Below are positions 41,785 through 51,318 of a stretch of DNA of 64,000 bases, one piece after another. The notes below the pieces were generated by a model, which was not told the DNA's origin, searched no databases, and worked only from the letters and a program-made list of their open reading frames with translations. Source of the DNA: Anaeromyxobacter sp. Fw109-5 (GTDB lineage: Bacteria > Myxococcota > Myxococcia > Myxococcales > Anaeromyxobacteraceae). How positions within the stretch are numbered: the stretch's first letter is position 1; the number at the start of each line of letters is the position of its first letter. A program made the position numbers and the translations under genes. Location of the stretch: positions 4,964,501 to 5,028,500 of the forward strand of contig NC_009675.1 of assembly GCF_000017505.1 (NCBI RefSeq). Direction: 5' to 3'.

Positions 41785-43029
41785 ATGCGACCCGCGAGCG
41801 AGGAGCGGCTCCACGAGATCCCCTGGGGCGCGCTCGCCGGACGAGCCGCGGCGCTCGACGGGGCGCTCGCGGAGATCCTCGCGGGGGCGCCGGCCGAGCG
41901 GATCGTGGATCGCGTCCTCCGCGCCGACCGCGGCCTCTCCCGCGAGGCCCGCCGCGCGCTCGCGGAGGCGCTCTTCGGCGTGGGGCTCTGGCGCCGCCGG
42001 CTCTATGCGCAGCTCGGCGACGGCGCCGCGCCGGCTCGCCTGCTCCTCGCGGCGCTGCTGCGCGATCTCGCCGGTCGCGACGACGCGGAGACCCTCGCGG
42101 AGCTCCCTCCCGGCGCGCTCCCGCCCCCGCGACCGCCGCCCGGCGCGCTCGCCGATCGCGCCTCGCTCCCGGACTGGCTCGCCGGCGAGCTCGTCGCCGC
42201 GGCCGGCGAGGAGGCGGGGGCGCTCGCGGACGCCCTGAACCTCCCCGGCCCGCTCTGCCTGCGGGTGAACCTCCTCCGCGCGACGCCCGCGGTGGCCGCC
42301 GCGCGGCTCGCCGGCGAGGGAGTCGCGACGCGCCCCGGCCTCCTCGCGCCGGGCTGCCTCGTCGTCGCCTCGTCCCGGCCCAACGTCTACGGGCTCGGCG
42401 CGCACCGCGAGGGGCTCGTGGAGGTGCAGGACGAGGGGAGCCAGCTCCTCGGCGCGCTCGTGGGCGCGCGACCAGGGGAGTCGGTCCTCGACGCCTGCGC
42501 CGGCGCCGGAGGGAAGACGCTCCTGCTCGCGGCCGAGGTGGGCCCCGCGGGCCGCGTCCACGCCGTCGACCCGGACCTCGCCCGGCTCGAGCGGCTCAGG
42601 GTGCGGGCAGCGCGCGCGGGCGCCGCCGGGATCGTGGCCTTGGACGGGGCGGCGCCGGCGGGCGGGCTCCGCGTGGACCGCGCCCTCGTCGACGCGCCGT
42701 GCTCGGAGCTCGGGGCGCTTCGCCGCGGGCCGGACCTGCGCTGGCGGCTCGACCCGGCCGCGTTCGCCGCCCTCCCGCCGCTCCAGCTCGAGATCCTCGA
42801 GCGGGCCGCGGCCTGCGTGAAGCCCGGAGGACGGCTGGTCTACGCGACCTGCACGTTCCGGCGAGCGGAGGACGAGGAGGTGGCGATCGCGTTCGAGCGG
42901 GCACACCCGGAGTGGACCCGGATCGTACCGAGCGTCGGTGCGTCGACGGTGACGGGCGACGGGTTCGTGCGCACGTGGCCGCACCGGCACGGAACGGACG
43001 GATTCTTCGGGGCGGTGTGGAAGCGATGA
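41785..43029 (+). CDS. RsmB/NOP2-Sun-family RNA (cytosine-C5) methyltransferase
   Basis: A 414-residue protein. An N-terminal NusB-like helical domain (about 1-120) is followed by a PUA-like stretch and a SAM-dependent methyltransferase domain. The SAM motif is VLDACAGAGGKTLLLAAEVG (near 235). The two catalytic cysteines are in VDAPCSELGALRRGPDLRWR (near 305) and in YATCTFRRAEDEEV (near 352), where TC is the nucleophile. It probably methylates a cytosine of rRNA or tRNA. AAGGA precedes the ATG at 41785. It is divergent from copA. The gene ends in a hexanucleotide repeat array, so its stop lies at the edge of unusual DNA. Confidence 0.9.
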   Translation: MRPASEERLHEIPWGALAGRAAALDGALAEILAGAPAERIVDRVLRADRGLSREARRALAEALFGVGLWRRRLYAQLGDGAAPARLLLAALLRDLAGRDDAETLAELPPGALPPPRPPPGALADRASLPDWLAGELVAAAGEEAGALADALNLPGPLCLRVNLLRATPAVAAARLAGEGVATRPGLLAPGCLVVASSRPNVYGLGAHREGLVEVQDEGSQLLGALVGARPGESVLDACAGAGGKTLLLAAEVGPAGRVHAVDPDLARLERLRVRAARAGAAGIVALDGAAPAGGLRVDRALVDAPCSELGALRRGPDLRWRLDPAAFAALPPLQLEILERAAACVKPGGRLVYATCTFRRAEDEEVAIAFERAHPEWTRIVPSVGASTVTGDGFVRTWPHRHGTDGFFGAVWKR

Positions 43030-43267
<238 letters not shown>

Positions 43268-44974
43268 CTACAGCTCGGTCTTCATCACCGCGCCCGCCGA
43301 CGCGTTCGACACGAGCAGCGCGTAGCGCTTGAGCCAGGAGGAGCGGATCTCCTTGCGCTTCGGGCGGAAGCCCTCGCGCCGCCGGGCGAGCTCGGCGTCG
43401 GGCACGTCCACGGTGAGGGCGCGCGCCTCGACGTCGATCGTCACCGCGTCGCCGTCCTGCACCAGCGCGAGCGGGCCGCCCTCGGCGGCCTCCGGGGAGA
43501 CGTGGCCGACGCACGCGCCGCGCGTCGCTCCGGAGAAGCGGCCATCGGTGGCGAGCGCGACCTGCTCGCCGAGCCCCATGCCCATGATGAGCGAGGTCGG
43601 CGCGAGCATCTCCTGCATGCCCGGCCCGCCCCTCGGCCCCTCGTAGCGGATGACGACGAAGTGCCCGGGCTTCACCTTTCCGCCCATGATCCCGGCGATC
43701 GCCTCCTCCTGCGAGTCGAAGCAGATCGCCCGGCCGGTGAACTTCCGCATCGAGGGCTGGATGCCGGCGGTCTTCACCACCGCGCCCTCCGGCGCCAGGT
43801 TGCCGAACAGCACGGCGAGCCCCCCGACCGCGGAGTAGGCCTCCTCCAGCGGGTGGATGACGCTGCGATCCTTGATCTCGGCGCCGCGGATCCGCTCGCC
43901 GACCGTCTCGCCGGTCACGGTGAGCGCGTCCTCGCGGACCACGCCCCCGCGCCGCGCCACCTCGTGCAGCACGGCGGGGACCCCGCCCGCGCGGTGGACG
44001 TCCTCGATGTGCACGGTCGAGAGCGACGGCGCGATCTTGGCGATGTGGCCGACCTTGGCCGCCACCGCCTCGATCTGGCGGAGGCCGAACTCGACCCCCG
44101 CCTCGCGCGCGATGGCGAGCATGTGCAGCACCGTGTTGGACGAGCCGCCCATGGCCATGTCGACGACCATCGCGTTGTGGATCGCGTCGGCGTTCACGAT
44201 CCGCCGGAGGCGGAAGCGCTCGTCGCCGGCGATCTCGACGGCGCGGCGCGCGGCGCGACGGAGCAGCGCCTCGCGCTCGGGGGTGAGCGCGAGCGCCGTG
44301 CCGTTGCCGGGCAGCGCGACCCCCATCGCCTCGCAGAGCACGTTCATCGAGTTGGCGGTGAACATCCCCGAGCACGAGCCGCCCGAGGGGCACGCCTTGC
44401 ACTCGATCTCGTACAGCTCGGCGTCGCTCATCTGGCCGAGCGCGCGCTTGCCGACCGCCTCGAACGCGGTGGTGAGGTCGATCGCGGTGCCGTCGGCCAT
44501 GCGCCCCGCCTTCATCGGCCCGCCCGAGCAGAACACGGTGGGGACGTCCACGCGCAGCGCGCCCATCAGCATGCCCGGCACGATCTTGTCGCAGTTCGGG
44601 ATGCAGAGGAGCGCGTCGAGGCTGTGCGCGTTCATCATCGTCTCGATCGAGTCGGCGATGAGCTCGCGCGACGGCAGGCTGTAGAGCATGCCGGCGTGGC
44701 CCATGGCGATCCCGTCGTCGACGCCGATGGTGTTGAACTCGAAGGGGACGCCGCCCGCCTTGCGGATCTCGTCCTTCGCGATCCGGCCGTACTCCTGGAG
44801 GAAGAAGTGGCCGGGGATGATGTCGACGTGGCTGTTCGCGATCCCGATGAACGGCTTGTCGAAGTCGGCGTCGGTGAGGCCGGTCGCGCGGAGCAGGCTG
44901 CGATGGGGCGCCCGCTCGAACCCCTTCTTGATGGTGTCGCTTCTCACACCCACCTTGTCTCCACTCGGGGGCAT
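43268..44974 (-). CDS. ilvD: Dihydroxy-acid dehydratase
   Basis: A 568-residue cytoplasmic Fe-S enzyme that dehydrates 2,3-dihydroxy-3-methylbutanoate and -pentanoate in valine, isoleucine and CoA-precursor synthesis. The family sequence [21 protein letters not shown] opens the protein. Cluster ligands are in [12 protein letters not shown] and in [19 protein letters not shown], and the signature [16 protein letters not shown] is near residue 490. The length fits the shorter bacterial type. Starts at 44947 (GTG, with GGAGACAAGGTGG upstream, giving the usual VRSDTIKKG) or 44983 (TTG) are alternatives. No other ilv gene is nearby. It is divergent from a Nudix gene. Confidence 0.93.
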   Translation of the reverse strand: MPPSGDKVGVRSDTIKKGFERAPHRSLLRATGLTDADFDKPFIGIANSHVDIIPGHFFLQEYGRIAKDEIRKAGGVPFEFNTIGVDDGIAMGHAGMLYSLPSRELIADSIETMMNAHSLDALLCIPNCDKIVPGMLMGALRVDVPTVFCSGGPMKAGRMADGTAIDLTTAFEAVGKRALGQMSDAELYEIECKACPSGGSCSGMFTANSMNVLCEAMGVALPGNGTALALTPEREALLRRAARRAVEIAGDERFRLRRIVNADAIHNAMVVDMAMGGSSNTVLHMLAIAREAGVEFGLRQIEAVAAKVGHIAKIAPSLSTVHIEDVHRAGGVPAVLHEVARRGGVVREDALTVTGETVGERIRGAEIKDRSVIHPLEEAYSAVGGLAVLFGNLAPEGAVVKTAGIQPSMRKFTGRAICFDSQEEAIAGIMGGKVKPGHFVVIRYEGPRGGPGMQEMLAPTSLIMGMGLGEQVALATDGRFSGATRGACVGHVSPEAAEGGPLALVQDGDAVTIDVEARALTVDVPDAELARRREGFRPKRKEIRSSWLKRYALLVSNASAGAVMKTEL

Positions 44975-45045
44975 GCTTGTCAACCGCGCCGTACCGGCGA
45001 ATCGCGTCGCGGCGGAGGCCCGCTCGGCCGGCTAGAGGATCGGAC

Positions 45046-45720
45046 GTGGCCCCCCGCGCACCGACCTTCGAGGAGGCGATCGCCCGCGTGCGCGCCGCGC
45101 TCGGCGCGCGGCCGGCGCGTGGGCTCGAGGTCCCTGGCTTCCGCCGCGCCGGCGTCCTCGTCCCGATCCTGGCGCGCGCCTCCGGGCCGACCCTGCTCTT
45201 CACCCGCCGCACCGACACCCTCCCGCACCACAAGGGAGAGATCTCCTTCCCTGGAGGCGGCTGCGCTCCGCTCGAGTCGGCGCCGGCCGCGGCGCTCCGC
45301 GAGGCGAACGAGGAGGTGGGCCTCGCGCCCCGCGCCGTCGAGGTCATCGGCGCGCTCGACGACGTGCCGAGCATCGCGCGCTACGTCGTGACGCCGGTGG
45401 TCGCCGCCGTCGCCGCTCCGCCGCCGAGCTTCGTGCCCGCGGCGGGAGAGGTGTCGGAGCCGTTCGAGCTGCCGCTCGCGCGCCTGCTCGATCCGGCGAA
45501 CCGGCGCGCGTCGCTCTGGGACCCGGCCCGCCTGCCGCCGGAGGCGGCCGCGGCCCTCCTCGAGGTGCAGCTCCCGTTCGAGGAGGTGGACGCCGCGACC
45601 GGGCGTTGGCGCGTGTGGTCCTTCCACGTCGATCCTGCGCGGATCGTGTGGGGGCTCACCGCGCGAGTGCTCGCCGAGCTCCTGGATCGCGCGTTCGGGG
45701 CAGAGCCCCTGCGGCGGTGA
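45046..45720 (+). CDS. Nudix hydrolase, CoA pyrophosphatase type
   Basis: A 224-residue Nudix protein. The Nudix box G-x5-E-x7-REANEEVGL is complete (near residue 66-88). The region just before it, LPHHKGEISFPGGG, matches the NuCoA signature of enzymes that split CoA or acyl-CoA into phosphopantetheine and 3',5'-ADP. GTG at 45046 has GAGGAT upstream, and the ATG-less frame further upstream is unsupported. It is divergent from ilvD with 71 bases between, so the two could share a promoter region. Substrate preference is family inference. Confidence 0.88.
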   Translation: MAPRAPTFEEAIARVRAALGARPARGLEVPGFRRAGVLVPILARASGPTLLFTRRTDTLPHHKGEISFPGGGCAPLESAPAAALREANEEVGLAPRAVEVIGALDDVPSIARYVVTPVVAAVAAPPPSFVPAAGEVSEPFELPLARLLDPANRRASLWDPARLPPEAAAALLEVQLPFEEVDAATGRWRVWSFHVDPARIVWGLTARVLAELLDRAFGAEPLRR

Positions 45721-45766
45721 GGCCCGCCGTCGCCGCGTCGAGGTCCGGCGATTAGGTTCCGATGCA

Positions 45767-47329
45767 GTGCGCCGACGAATCGCCCCGTCAGTGGCCCTCG
45801 CTCTCGCCGGCGCGCTCGCCTGCCGCGGAGGGTCCGGCGGCGGCGGCGGCGACGGCGGGCCGGCGGCCGTGACGGCGTGCGGCGCCGCCACCGACTGCGG
45901 CGGGGCGCTCGTCTGCGTCGATGGGAGCTGCGTCGACCGCGCGCCGCCCGCGCCGAGCTGCACGCCGCCCTCGCGGCCGTCGATCTCGCTCGGGCCGCCG
46001 ATGACCGCCTCCGAGCCGGTGACGTGCACGACCCCGGTCCGCTCCTCCGTCCACCCCGGGACCCAGCTGCTCGGCGAGCTCCGGGTCGGCCAGGAGGCGG
46101 AGTTCCAGGTGCCGGAGGGGAGCTGGAGCGTCACCATCGTGTCGCAGGAGGTCGCGGCCTCGGCCCCCGACGAGATCCAGCTGGACGGGTTCCCCATCCC
46201 GAACTCGGTGGTGCCGGCGGAGGTCCGCGCGCCCGACGGACGCGTCTACTACGACGAGCTCGCCTCGGTGCCCGAGGACGGAGACGGCTACCCCGACTTC
46301 ACGCGCCTGCTCGGCTACTACGGCGGCTTCACTCCGACCTCAGGGGCGCTGACGATCCCCAACACCACCCCGGGCCTCGACCTGGCGCGGAGCGCGGGCG
46401 GGCTGCCGGCGGGTACCTGGCGGCTCACGGTGAACGACTACGCCTACGAGTGCCAGTCGATGTCCGGGTGCACGGGCGGTGGAGGCTCGGGGCGCTACGA
46501 CGTCCGCGTCATCACCCGGCCCGGTCCGATCGCGTCCACCGGCACGCTCGATCTCGACGTCTACGTGGCCTCGCTCGAGCTGACCGCGGCGCAGGCGGCG
46601 CGCGACCCGAACATGGACCGCCTCTTCCAGCGCGTGGCGTCGGCGCTCGGGAACGCGGGCCTCTGCCTCGGCCGCGTGGTGCTCCACGATCTGCCCGAGT
46701 GGGCGCGCCAGAGGTACGCCTCGGTGAACATCGACTCGACCGGCCCCTGCGATCCGCTCTCGCAGCTCTTCACGCTGGCCGAGGCGCAGACCCCGTCCAT
46801 CCACCTCTTCCTGGTGGACGAGCTCACCGTGACCGAGGGTGACACCCAGTTCCAGATCGTCGGCATCGACGGGTCGATCCCGGGGCCGTCGGGCGTACCG
46901 GGCACCGTGAACGGCGGGGCCGTGGTGACGCTCGGAGACCTCGGCCAGGGCCGCTGCGGCAGCGCGCCCGACGTGGCCGGCTGCGGCACGGATCGCCTCG
47001 CGTACATCGTGGCGCACGAGGCGTCCCACTGGCTCGGCCTGTACCACACGACCGAACGCTCGGGGACCCTCTTCGATCCGCTCGCCGACACCGCCACCTG
47101 CGCGTGCGCCGCGTGCGCGCCGCCGTCGGAGCGGGCGCGCTGCGCGGACCGGAACACGGATCCCTCGCAGGAGCCCACGCCGATGATCGGCTCCTACTGC
47201 GCCGACGACGCCCGCACGTGCGCTGGCGCCTCCAACCTCATGTTCTGGCTGCTCGACGACGCCCGCTCGAACGGCTCCCTCACGCCGGAGCAGGCCGAGG
47301 TCATGCGGCTCAACCCCGCCGTCCGCTGA
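45767..47329 (+). CDS. Secreted lipoprotein metalloprotease-like protein (metzincin motif)
   Basis: A 520-residue exported protein with a lipobox-like GALAC near residue 19, then a Gly-rich linker and a Cys-rich segment (TACGAATDCGGALVCVDGSCVD). A proprotein-convertase-like or Ig-like beta region follows (VPEGSWSVTIVSQEVAAS). The zinc motif HEASHWLGLYH near residue 423 is HExxHxxGxxH, the metzincin pattern, followed by FDPLADT and an NLMFW Met-turn candidate. Several Cys near the end (CACAACAPP) may form disulfides. It lies just upstream of a HEAT-repeat gene (nine bases) and a Sel1-type gene, probably one transcript. Protease activity is likely, but the substrate is unknown. Confidence 0.8.
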   Translation: MRRRIAPSVALALAGALACRGGSGGGGGDGGPAAVTACGAATDCGGALVCVDGSCVDRAPPAPSCTPPSRPSISLGPPMTASEPVTCTTPVRSSVHPGTQLLGELRVGQEAEFQVPEGSWSVTIVSQEVAASAPDEIQLDGFPIPNSVVPAEVRAPDGRVYYDELASVPEDGDGYPDFTRLLGYYGGFTPTSGALTIPNTTPGLDLARSAGGLPAGTWRLTVNDYAYECQSMSGCTGGGGSGRYDVRVITRPGPIASTGTLDLDVYVASLELTAAQAARDPNMDRLFQRVASALGNAGLCLGRVVLHDLPEWARQRYASVNIDSTGPCDPLSQLFTLAEAQTPSIHLFLVDELTVTEGDTQFQIVGIDGSIPGPSGVPGTVNGGAVVTLGDLGQGRCGSAPDVAGCGTDRLAYIVAHEASHWLGLYHTTERSGTLFDPLADTATCACAACAPPSERARCADRNTDPSQEPTPMIGSYCADDARTCAGASNLMFWLLDDARSNGSLTPEQAEVMRLNPAVR

Positions 47330-47338
47330 GGACGCCCG

Positions 47339-47926
47339 ATGATCGCTCCCCTCGCCCTCGCGCTCGCCCTCCTCGCGCCGCCCGACGCGACCCCGCCCGG
47401 CGCCGCGAGCCCGGACGCGCCGATCTGCGCGCCGCAGGAGAGCGGCGCCTGCGACCCGGCGGTGCGCGCGAAGACGCTCGCCCTGCTCGGCGCGATGGAT
47501 CGGCCGGTCCGCCCGGAGACCTGGCGCGCGCTCGGCCCCGGGGCGGAGCCGGTGCTCGCGGAGGTCGCCGCGTCGGACGGGCTGCCGTCGCGGCGCGCCC
47601 TCGCGCTCGAGGGGCTCGCCGCGCTCGGCGGCGCGCGGGCGGAGGCGCTGCACCGCTCGGTCGCGCGGGACGAGCACGAGCCGCGCGCGGTCCGCCGCGC
47701 CGCGGTCCGGGGACTCGGACGGCTCGTCCCCGCCGAGCGGCTCGACGCCACGCTTCGCCCGCTCCTCGAGCGCGACCCCGATCGCGCGGTGCGCGCCGGC
47801 GCCGCCGAGGTCCTGTCGCGCCGGTCGCCGGCGGCCTCCTGCGCCGCGATCCGCGCCCAGGCGCGCCGCGAGGGGAGTTCCGGCCGCTCCCTGTTCTCCC
47901 GCGCCCTCGCCGCCTGCGAGCGGTAG
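47339..47926 (+). CDS. Exported HEAT-repeat protein
   Basis: A 195-residue protein with an N-terminal hydrophobic signal of about 14 residues (LALALALLAPP). The rest is two to four HEAT-like helical repeats rich in Ala, Arg and Leu (LALEGLAALGGARAEAL, AVRRAAVRGLGRLV, RAVRAGAAEVLSRRS). Cys30, Cys38, Cys169 and Cys193 could form two disulfides. It follows the metalloprotease gene by nine bases and precedes the Sel1-type gene by 47. It probably serves as a protein-binding scaffold in the envelope. No enzymatic residues are seen. Confidence 0.75.
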   Translation: MIAPLALALALLAPPDATPPGAASPDAPICAPQESGACDPAVRAKTLALLGAMDRPVRPETWRALGPGAEPVLAEVAASDGLPSRRALALEGLAALGGARAEALHRSVARDEHEPRAVRRAAVRGLGRLVPAERLDATLRPLLERDPDRAVRAGAAEVLSRRSPAASCAAIRAQARREGSSGRSLFSRALAACER

Positions 47927-47973
47927 ACGCTCCGCGGCGGGCGCGGCCGGCGCCTGCTATCCTCTGCCGCCCC

Positions 47974-48828
47974 GTGCTCGCCCTCCTCGCCGCGCTCGCG
48001 CTGTCGCAGGTCCCGGCCCCTGCGCCCTCCGCCTGCGCGCTGTACCACGGCATGTGGGCGAACGCGCCGGCTCCGCCCGGCGGCGAGCGCGGCTGCGCCG
48101 GGGCGTTGCAGGAGGCGTGCGACTCGGGCCGGCGACTCGCCTGTCACGGCCTGGCGCTCGTGCTCGAGGCCGGCGCCACCGGCGAGCCCGAGCCGGAGCG
48201 CGCGCTCGCGCTGCACGCGCGCGCCTGCGCGGCCGGGGTGGCCGCCGCCTGCGAGAGCGCGGCGGACCTCCGCGCCCGGCGCGGCGATCGCGCGGGGGTG
48301 CGGGCGGCGCTCGAGGAGGGCTGCGCGATCGGCTCCGGCCGGGCCTGCGCGCGCCTCGCGACGGAGGCGGAGGCGACCGACCGCGCGCGGCTCGCGGAGC
48401 GGGCGTGCGATCTCGGCGCGGCGGATGGCTGCCTCGCGCTCGCCCGCGAGGCGCCCGCCCAAAGTCGCGGCGAGCTCCTCTCGCGGGCGTGCCGCCTCGG
48501 CGAAGACGAGGCCTGCGTGGCGAGCGCGCTGCCGCGCCTCGAGGAGCGCTGCCTGGCCCGCGAGGCGGAGGCGTGCCTCGAGGCCGGGCGCGTGGCGCAG
48601 GAGGGCCGCGCCCTCCCGGCGGACGGGGCGCGCGCCGCCGAGCGCTACGGGCGAGCCTGCGAGCTCGGGCTCGCCGCGGGGTGCGTCCGGCTCGGCGTCC
48701 TGTACCGCTTCGCCGCGGGCGTTCCCCACGACGAGGCTCTCGCGGGAGGGCTGTTCGAGCGCGCGTGCGCCGCCGGCGACGAAGAGGGCTGCCGGCTGCG
48801 CGAGGATCCCGTGCGGCTCGACGACTGA
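47974..48828 (+). CDS. Exported Sel1-like repeat protein, Cys-rich
   Basis: A 284-residue secreted protein starting at GTG 47974 with a short signal (LALLAALALSQVPA). Sel1-like helical repeats are visible through the pattern A-C-x5-C-x2-L: RACAAGVAAACESAADLRA, ACDLGAADGCLALA, ACRLGEDEACVASA and ACELGLAAGCVRLGVLY. Paired Cys in each repeat probably make intramolecular disulfides, as in helicobacter Cys-rich proteins. It is the third gene in the protease/HEAT/Sel1 run. A binding or scaffold role is inferred. TATCCT near 47958 could be an internal promoter -10. Confidence 0.78.
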   Translation: MLALLAALALSQVPAPAPSACALYHGMWANAPAPPGGERGCAGALQEACDSGRRLACHGLALVLEAGATGEPEPERALALHARACAAGVAAACESAADLRARRGDRAGVRAALEEGCAIGSGRACARLATEAEATDRARLAERACDLGAADGCLALAREAPAQSRGELLSRACRLGEDEACVASALPRLEERCLAREAEACLEAGRVAQEGRALPADGARAAERYGRACELGLAAGCVRLGVLYRFAAGVPHDEALAGGLFERACAAGDEEGCRLREDPVRLDD

Positions 48829-48930
48829 GCGGACGCGCGGGCGCGCGGACCTCAACGGCCTTGCCCGCTCGCGTCGATTGGGCTCGCTCCCGGTTCGTAC
48901 ACAGGCTCACCGCGAGCGGCACTTCTTCAT

Positions 48931-48975
48931 CCGCTCGCCCTGACCTCTCGACAGGCTCGGGGGAAGGGCGAGCGG
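48931..48975. repeat. REP-like palindrome
   Basis: CCGCTCGCCCT (48931-48941) and AGGGCGAGCGG (48965-48975) form an 11-bp perfect inverted repeat. The 23-base spacer contains CTCGACAGGCTCGG. This resembles the common dispersed palindromes built on CTCGACAGGCTC and lies between the Sel1-type gene and a convergent receiver gene. Confidence 0.6.
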
Positions 48976-49009
48976 GATGGCTCGACCCGAGTGATCGCGG
49001 CCCTCGTCC

Positions 49010-49423
49010 TCAGGCAGAGATCCAGCCCGGGGGCGCTCCGCCGCCGGGCCGCGGCGCGTGGTGGGCGGCGCGGATGGCGGCGAGCAGCGCGTCCTCCTCC
49101 ACCGGCTTCGGCACGAAGGCGTCCGCTCCGGCCGCGAACAGCTCGCGACGCGCGGCCGAACGCCCGGACATGGCCACCACGGCCACCGAGGCGAGGCGGA
49201 GGTCCGGCGAGCCGCGCAGGGCGACGACGAGCTCCGCGCCGCGCATCCCCGGCATGGCATCGTCCACCACGACCACGTCGGGCGGATCCGCGTGCGCGAG
49301 CGCGAGCGCCATCTCACCCGACTCCGCCTCGACGGGATCGTAGCCCGCGTCCTCGACGATGAGCCGGAGGAGCTTCCGCACGAGGTCGTTGTCGTCGACG
49401 AGGAGGATGCGGAAGGGTGTCAT
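49010..49423 (-). CDS. Single-domain response regulator
   Basis: A 137-residue CheY-like receiver without output domain. All key residues are present: DDND (near 10), phospho-Asp in VVVVDDAMPGMRG, Ser in AMSGRS and Lys in FVPKPVEE. The C-terminal tail APRPGGGAPPGWISA is short and polar. The ATG at 49423 begins MTPFRILLVDD. No kinase gene is adjacent. The 65-residue membrane protein gene lies 134 bases upstream on the same strand. It may relay phosphate for a hybrid or orphan kinase elsewhere. Confidence 0.88.
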   Translation of the reverse strand: MTPFRILLVDDNDLVRKLLRLIVEDAGYDPVEAESGEMALALAHADPPDVVVVDDAMPGMRGAELVVALRGSPDLRLASVAVVAMSGRSAARRELFAAGADAFVPKPVEEDALLAAIRAAHHAPRPGGGAPPGWISA

Positions 49424-49557
49424 GCGCCCGCCGAGGCAAGCTAGTGAAGCTAGTGACGGCGGCGCCACGGGAGAAGCGGGCGCGCGCGGGACGCGTGGTT
49501 CGCTCCGTGGAGGTACCGGGAAACGCGAAGCGGGATCGCGGGACTTCGCGCGGGACG

Positions 49558-49755
49558 CTACGGGTGCTGACCGGCGTCGTCCTGCGGCTGGAACGCGGCC
49601 CACATGTCACGAGCGTCGCGGACCTGCTCCATGATGGCGATGCCGATGGCGCAGGCGAGGAACACGGCCAGCGCGAGCATCCACGGATGGAACTCGAGCA
49701 GGTCCCTCGGGCTGAGCGGCGCCCGTCCCTGCTCGTTGTCCTTCCGATCCTTCAT
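49558..49755 (-). CDS. Small single-helix membrane protein
   Basis: A 65-residue protein with a charged N-terminus (MKDRKDNEQG), a conserved-looking LLEFHPWMLALAVFLACAIG entering one membrane helix (about 25-42) and an acidic tail. The frame extends to 49791 but the ATG at 49755 fits best. It is divergent from the M64 peptidase gene. No function can be assigned. Confidence 0.6.
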   Translation of the reverse strand: MKDRKDNEQGRAPLSPRDLLEFHPWMLALAVFLACAIGIAIMEQVRDARDMWAAFQPQDDAGQHP

Positions 49756-49935
49756 GGTTCGTAAGTAGACCGCGCCTGCTGCGGGTTGCAACCCCTTCGG
49801 CGTGGTGCGTCCAGGCGTTCAGGCGCTCGCAAATGGGGCGCGTCGATATCGTCGGGCGGCGCGGCGAGGTCCCTGGGGCGTCCGGGTTCGCACACACCCG
49901 CGCCGTCGGCGGGCCTCGTACTACACTGCCGCGCC

Positions 49936-51318
49936 ATGGTCGCCACCCTGCTCGTCGCCGCGCTCCTCGCCGGGGCGCCTCCCCGCACGCTCCGCGTCGA
50001 CTACTTCCACACCGGGACCTCCTCCGAGGAGCGGTTCAGCCTCGATCGCGTCGTGCTGGAGCCGCTGCCGTTCCCCGGACGTCCCGACCGCCTCCTCGAC
50101 GACACCAACCTCGGTAAATACTTCTTCGAGGTCCGCGATCTCGCGACGCAGCGGGTCGTCTACTCGCGCGGGTTCGCGTCGATCTTCGGGGAGTGGGAGC
50201 TCACCGAGGAGGCGCGCAAGACGAACCGGACGTTCTCGGAGTCCGTACGCTTCCCCGCCCCGTCCGCCCCCGTCCAGCTCGTGGTGAAGAAGCGCGACGC
50301 CGAGCGCGCGTTCCGGGAGGTGTGGTCGCTGGTGCTCGATCCGGGCGACCGCTTCGTCGACGACGCCCGTCCGCCCTCCCCCGGTCCGGTGATCGCGCTG
50401 CAGGACTCGGGCGACCCGACGGCCAAGCTCGACCTCCTCCTCGTCGGCGACGGCTACACCGCGAAGGACCGCCCGAAGTTCGAGCAGGACGCGCGCCGGC
50501 TCCTCGGGACCCTCTTCGAGCACGAGCCGTTCCGGTCCCGCCGCCGCGACTTCAACGTGTGGGGCCTCTGCCCTCCCACGGAGGAGGGCGGCGTCTCGCG
50601 CCCGCTCACCGGGATCCACCGCCGCTCGCGCGTGGGCGCCACCTACGACGCGTTCGGCTCCGAGCGCTACGTCCTCTCCTTCGAGAACCGCTCGCTGCGC
50701 GACGTGGCCTCGTTCGCCCCGTACGACGCGGTGGCGATCCTCGTGAACGCGGAGACCTACGGCGGCGGCGGCATCTTCAACCTCTACGCCACCGTGGCCG
50801 CCGACAACCGCTGGGCGGGCTACGTCTTCGTCCACGAGCTCGGCCACTCCCTCGCGGCGCTCGCGGACGAGTACTTCACCTCGGAGACCGCGTACCTCTC
50901 GAGCGAGGCCCGGCCCGAGCCGTGGGAGCCGAACGTGACGGCGAACCCCCGGGCGGCGAAGTGGAAGGACCTCCTCACGGCCGGGGTGCCGCTCCCGACC
51001 CCGTGGCCGAAGGACGAGTTCACCCGCCGCGCGAAGGAGTTCCAGGAGCGGCGCAAGGCCATCCGCGCCCGCAACGGGCCCGAGTGGGAGATGGACGCGC
51101 TGTTCCTCGCGCAGCAGAAGGAGGAGACGGCGCTCCTCTCGGCGGCGCCTCACGCCGCGCACGTGGGCGCGTTCGAGGGCGCGAACTACGAGGCGAGCGG
51201 CTACTACCGGCCCCAGCTCGACTGCGTCATGTTCACCCGCGATCCGGTGCCGTTCTGCGCGGTGTGCCGGCGGGCGCTGTCGAGGGTGATCGACCTGTAC
51301 GCGGCGCCGGCGCGCTAG
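49936..51318 (+). CDS. Secreted M64-family (IgA-type) metallopeptidase
   Basis: A 460-residue exported peptidase. A short signal (VATLLVAALLAGAP) is followed by an N-terminal beta domain (about 20-150). The peptidase domain begins at LDLLLVGDGYTAKDRPKFEQDA (near 173). The zinc site is VFVHELGHSLAALADEYF (near 295), an HExxH with the downstream Asp/Glu typical of family M64. LDCVMFTRDPVPFCAVCRRAL near the end contributes three Cys and the region usual at the end of M64 proteins. It is monocistronic. Its last 86 bases overlap the convergent NnrS gene. M64 enzymes cut immunoglobulin A in gut bacteria; here the target is unknown. Confidence 0.9.
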   Translation: MVATLLVAALLAGAPPRTLRVDYFHTGTSSEERFSLDRVVLEPLPFPGRPDRLLDDTNLGKYFFEVRDLATQRVVYSRGFASIFGEWELTEEARKTNRTFSESVRFPAPSAPVQLVVKKRDAERAFREVWSLVLDPGDRFVDDARPPSPGPVIALQDSGDPTAKLDLLLVGDGYTAKDRPKFEQDARRLLGTLFEHEPFRSRRRDFNVWGLCPPTEEGGVSRPLTGIHRRSRVGATYDAFGSERYVLSFENRSLRDVASFAPYDAVAILVNAETYGGGGIFNLYATVAADNRWAGYVFVHELGHSLAALADEYFTSETAYLSSEARPEPWEPNVTANPRAAKWKDLLTAGVPLPTPWPKDEFTRRAKEFQERRKAIRARNGPEWEMDALFLAQQKEETALLSAAPHAAHVGAFEGANYEASGYYRPQLDCVMFTRDPVPFCAVCRRALSRVIDLYAAPAR

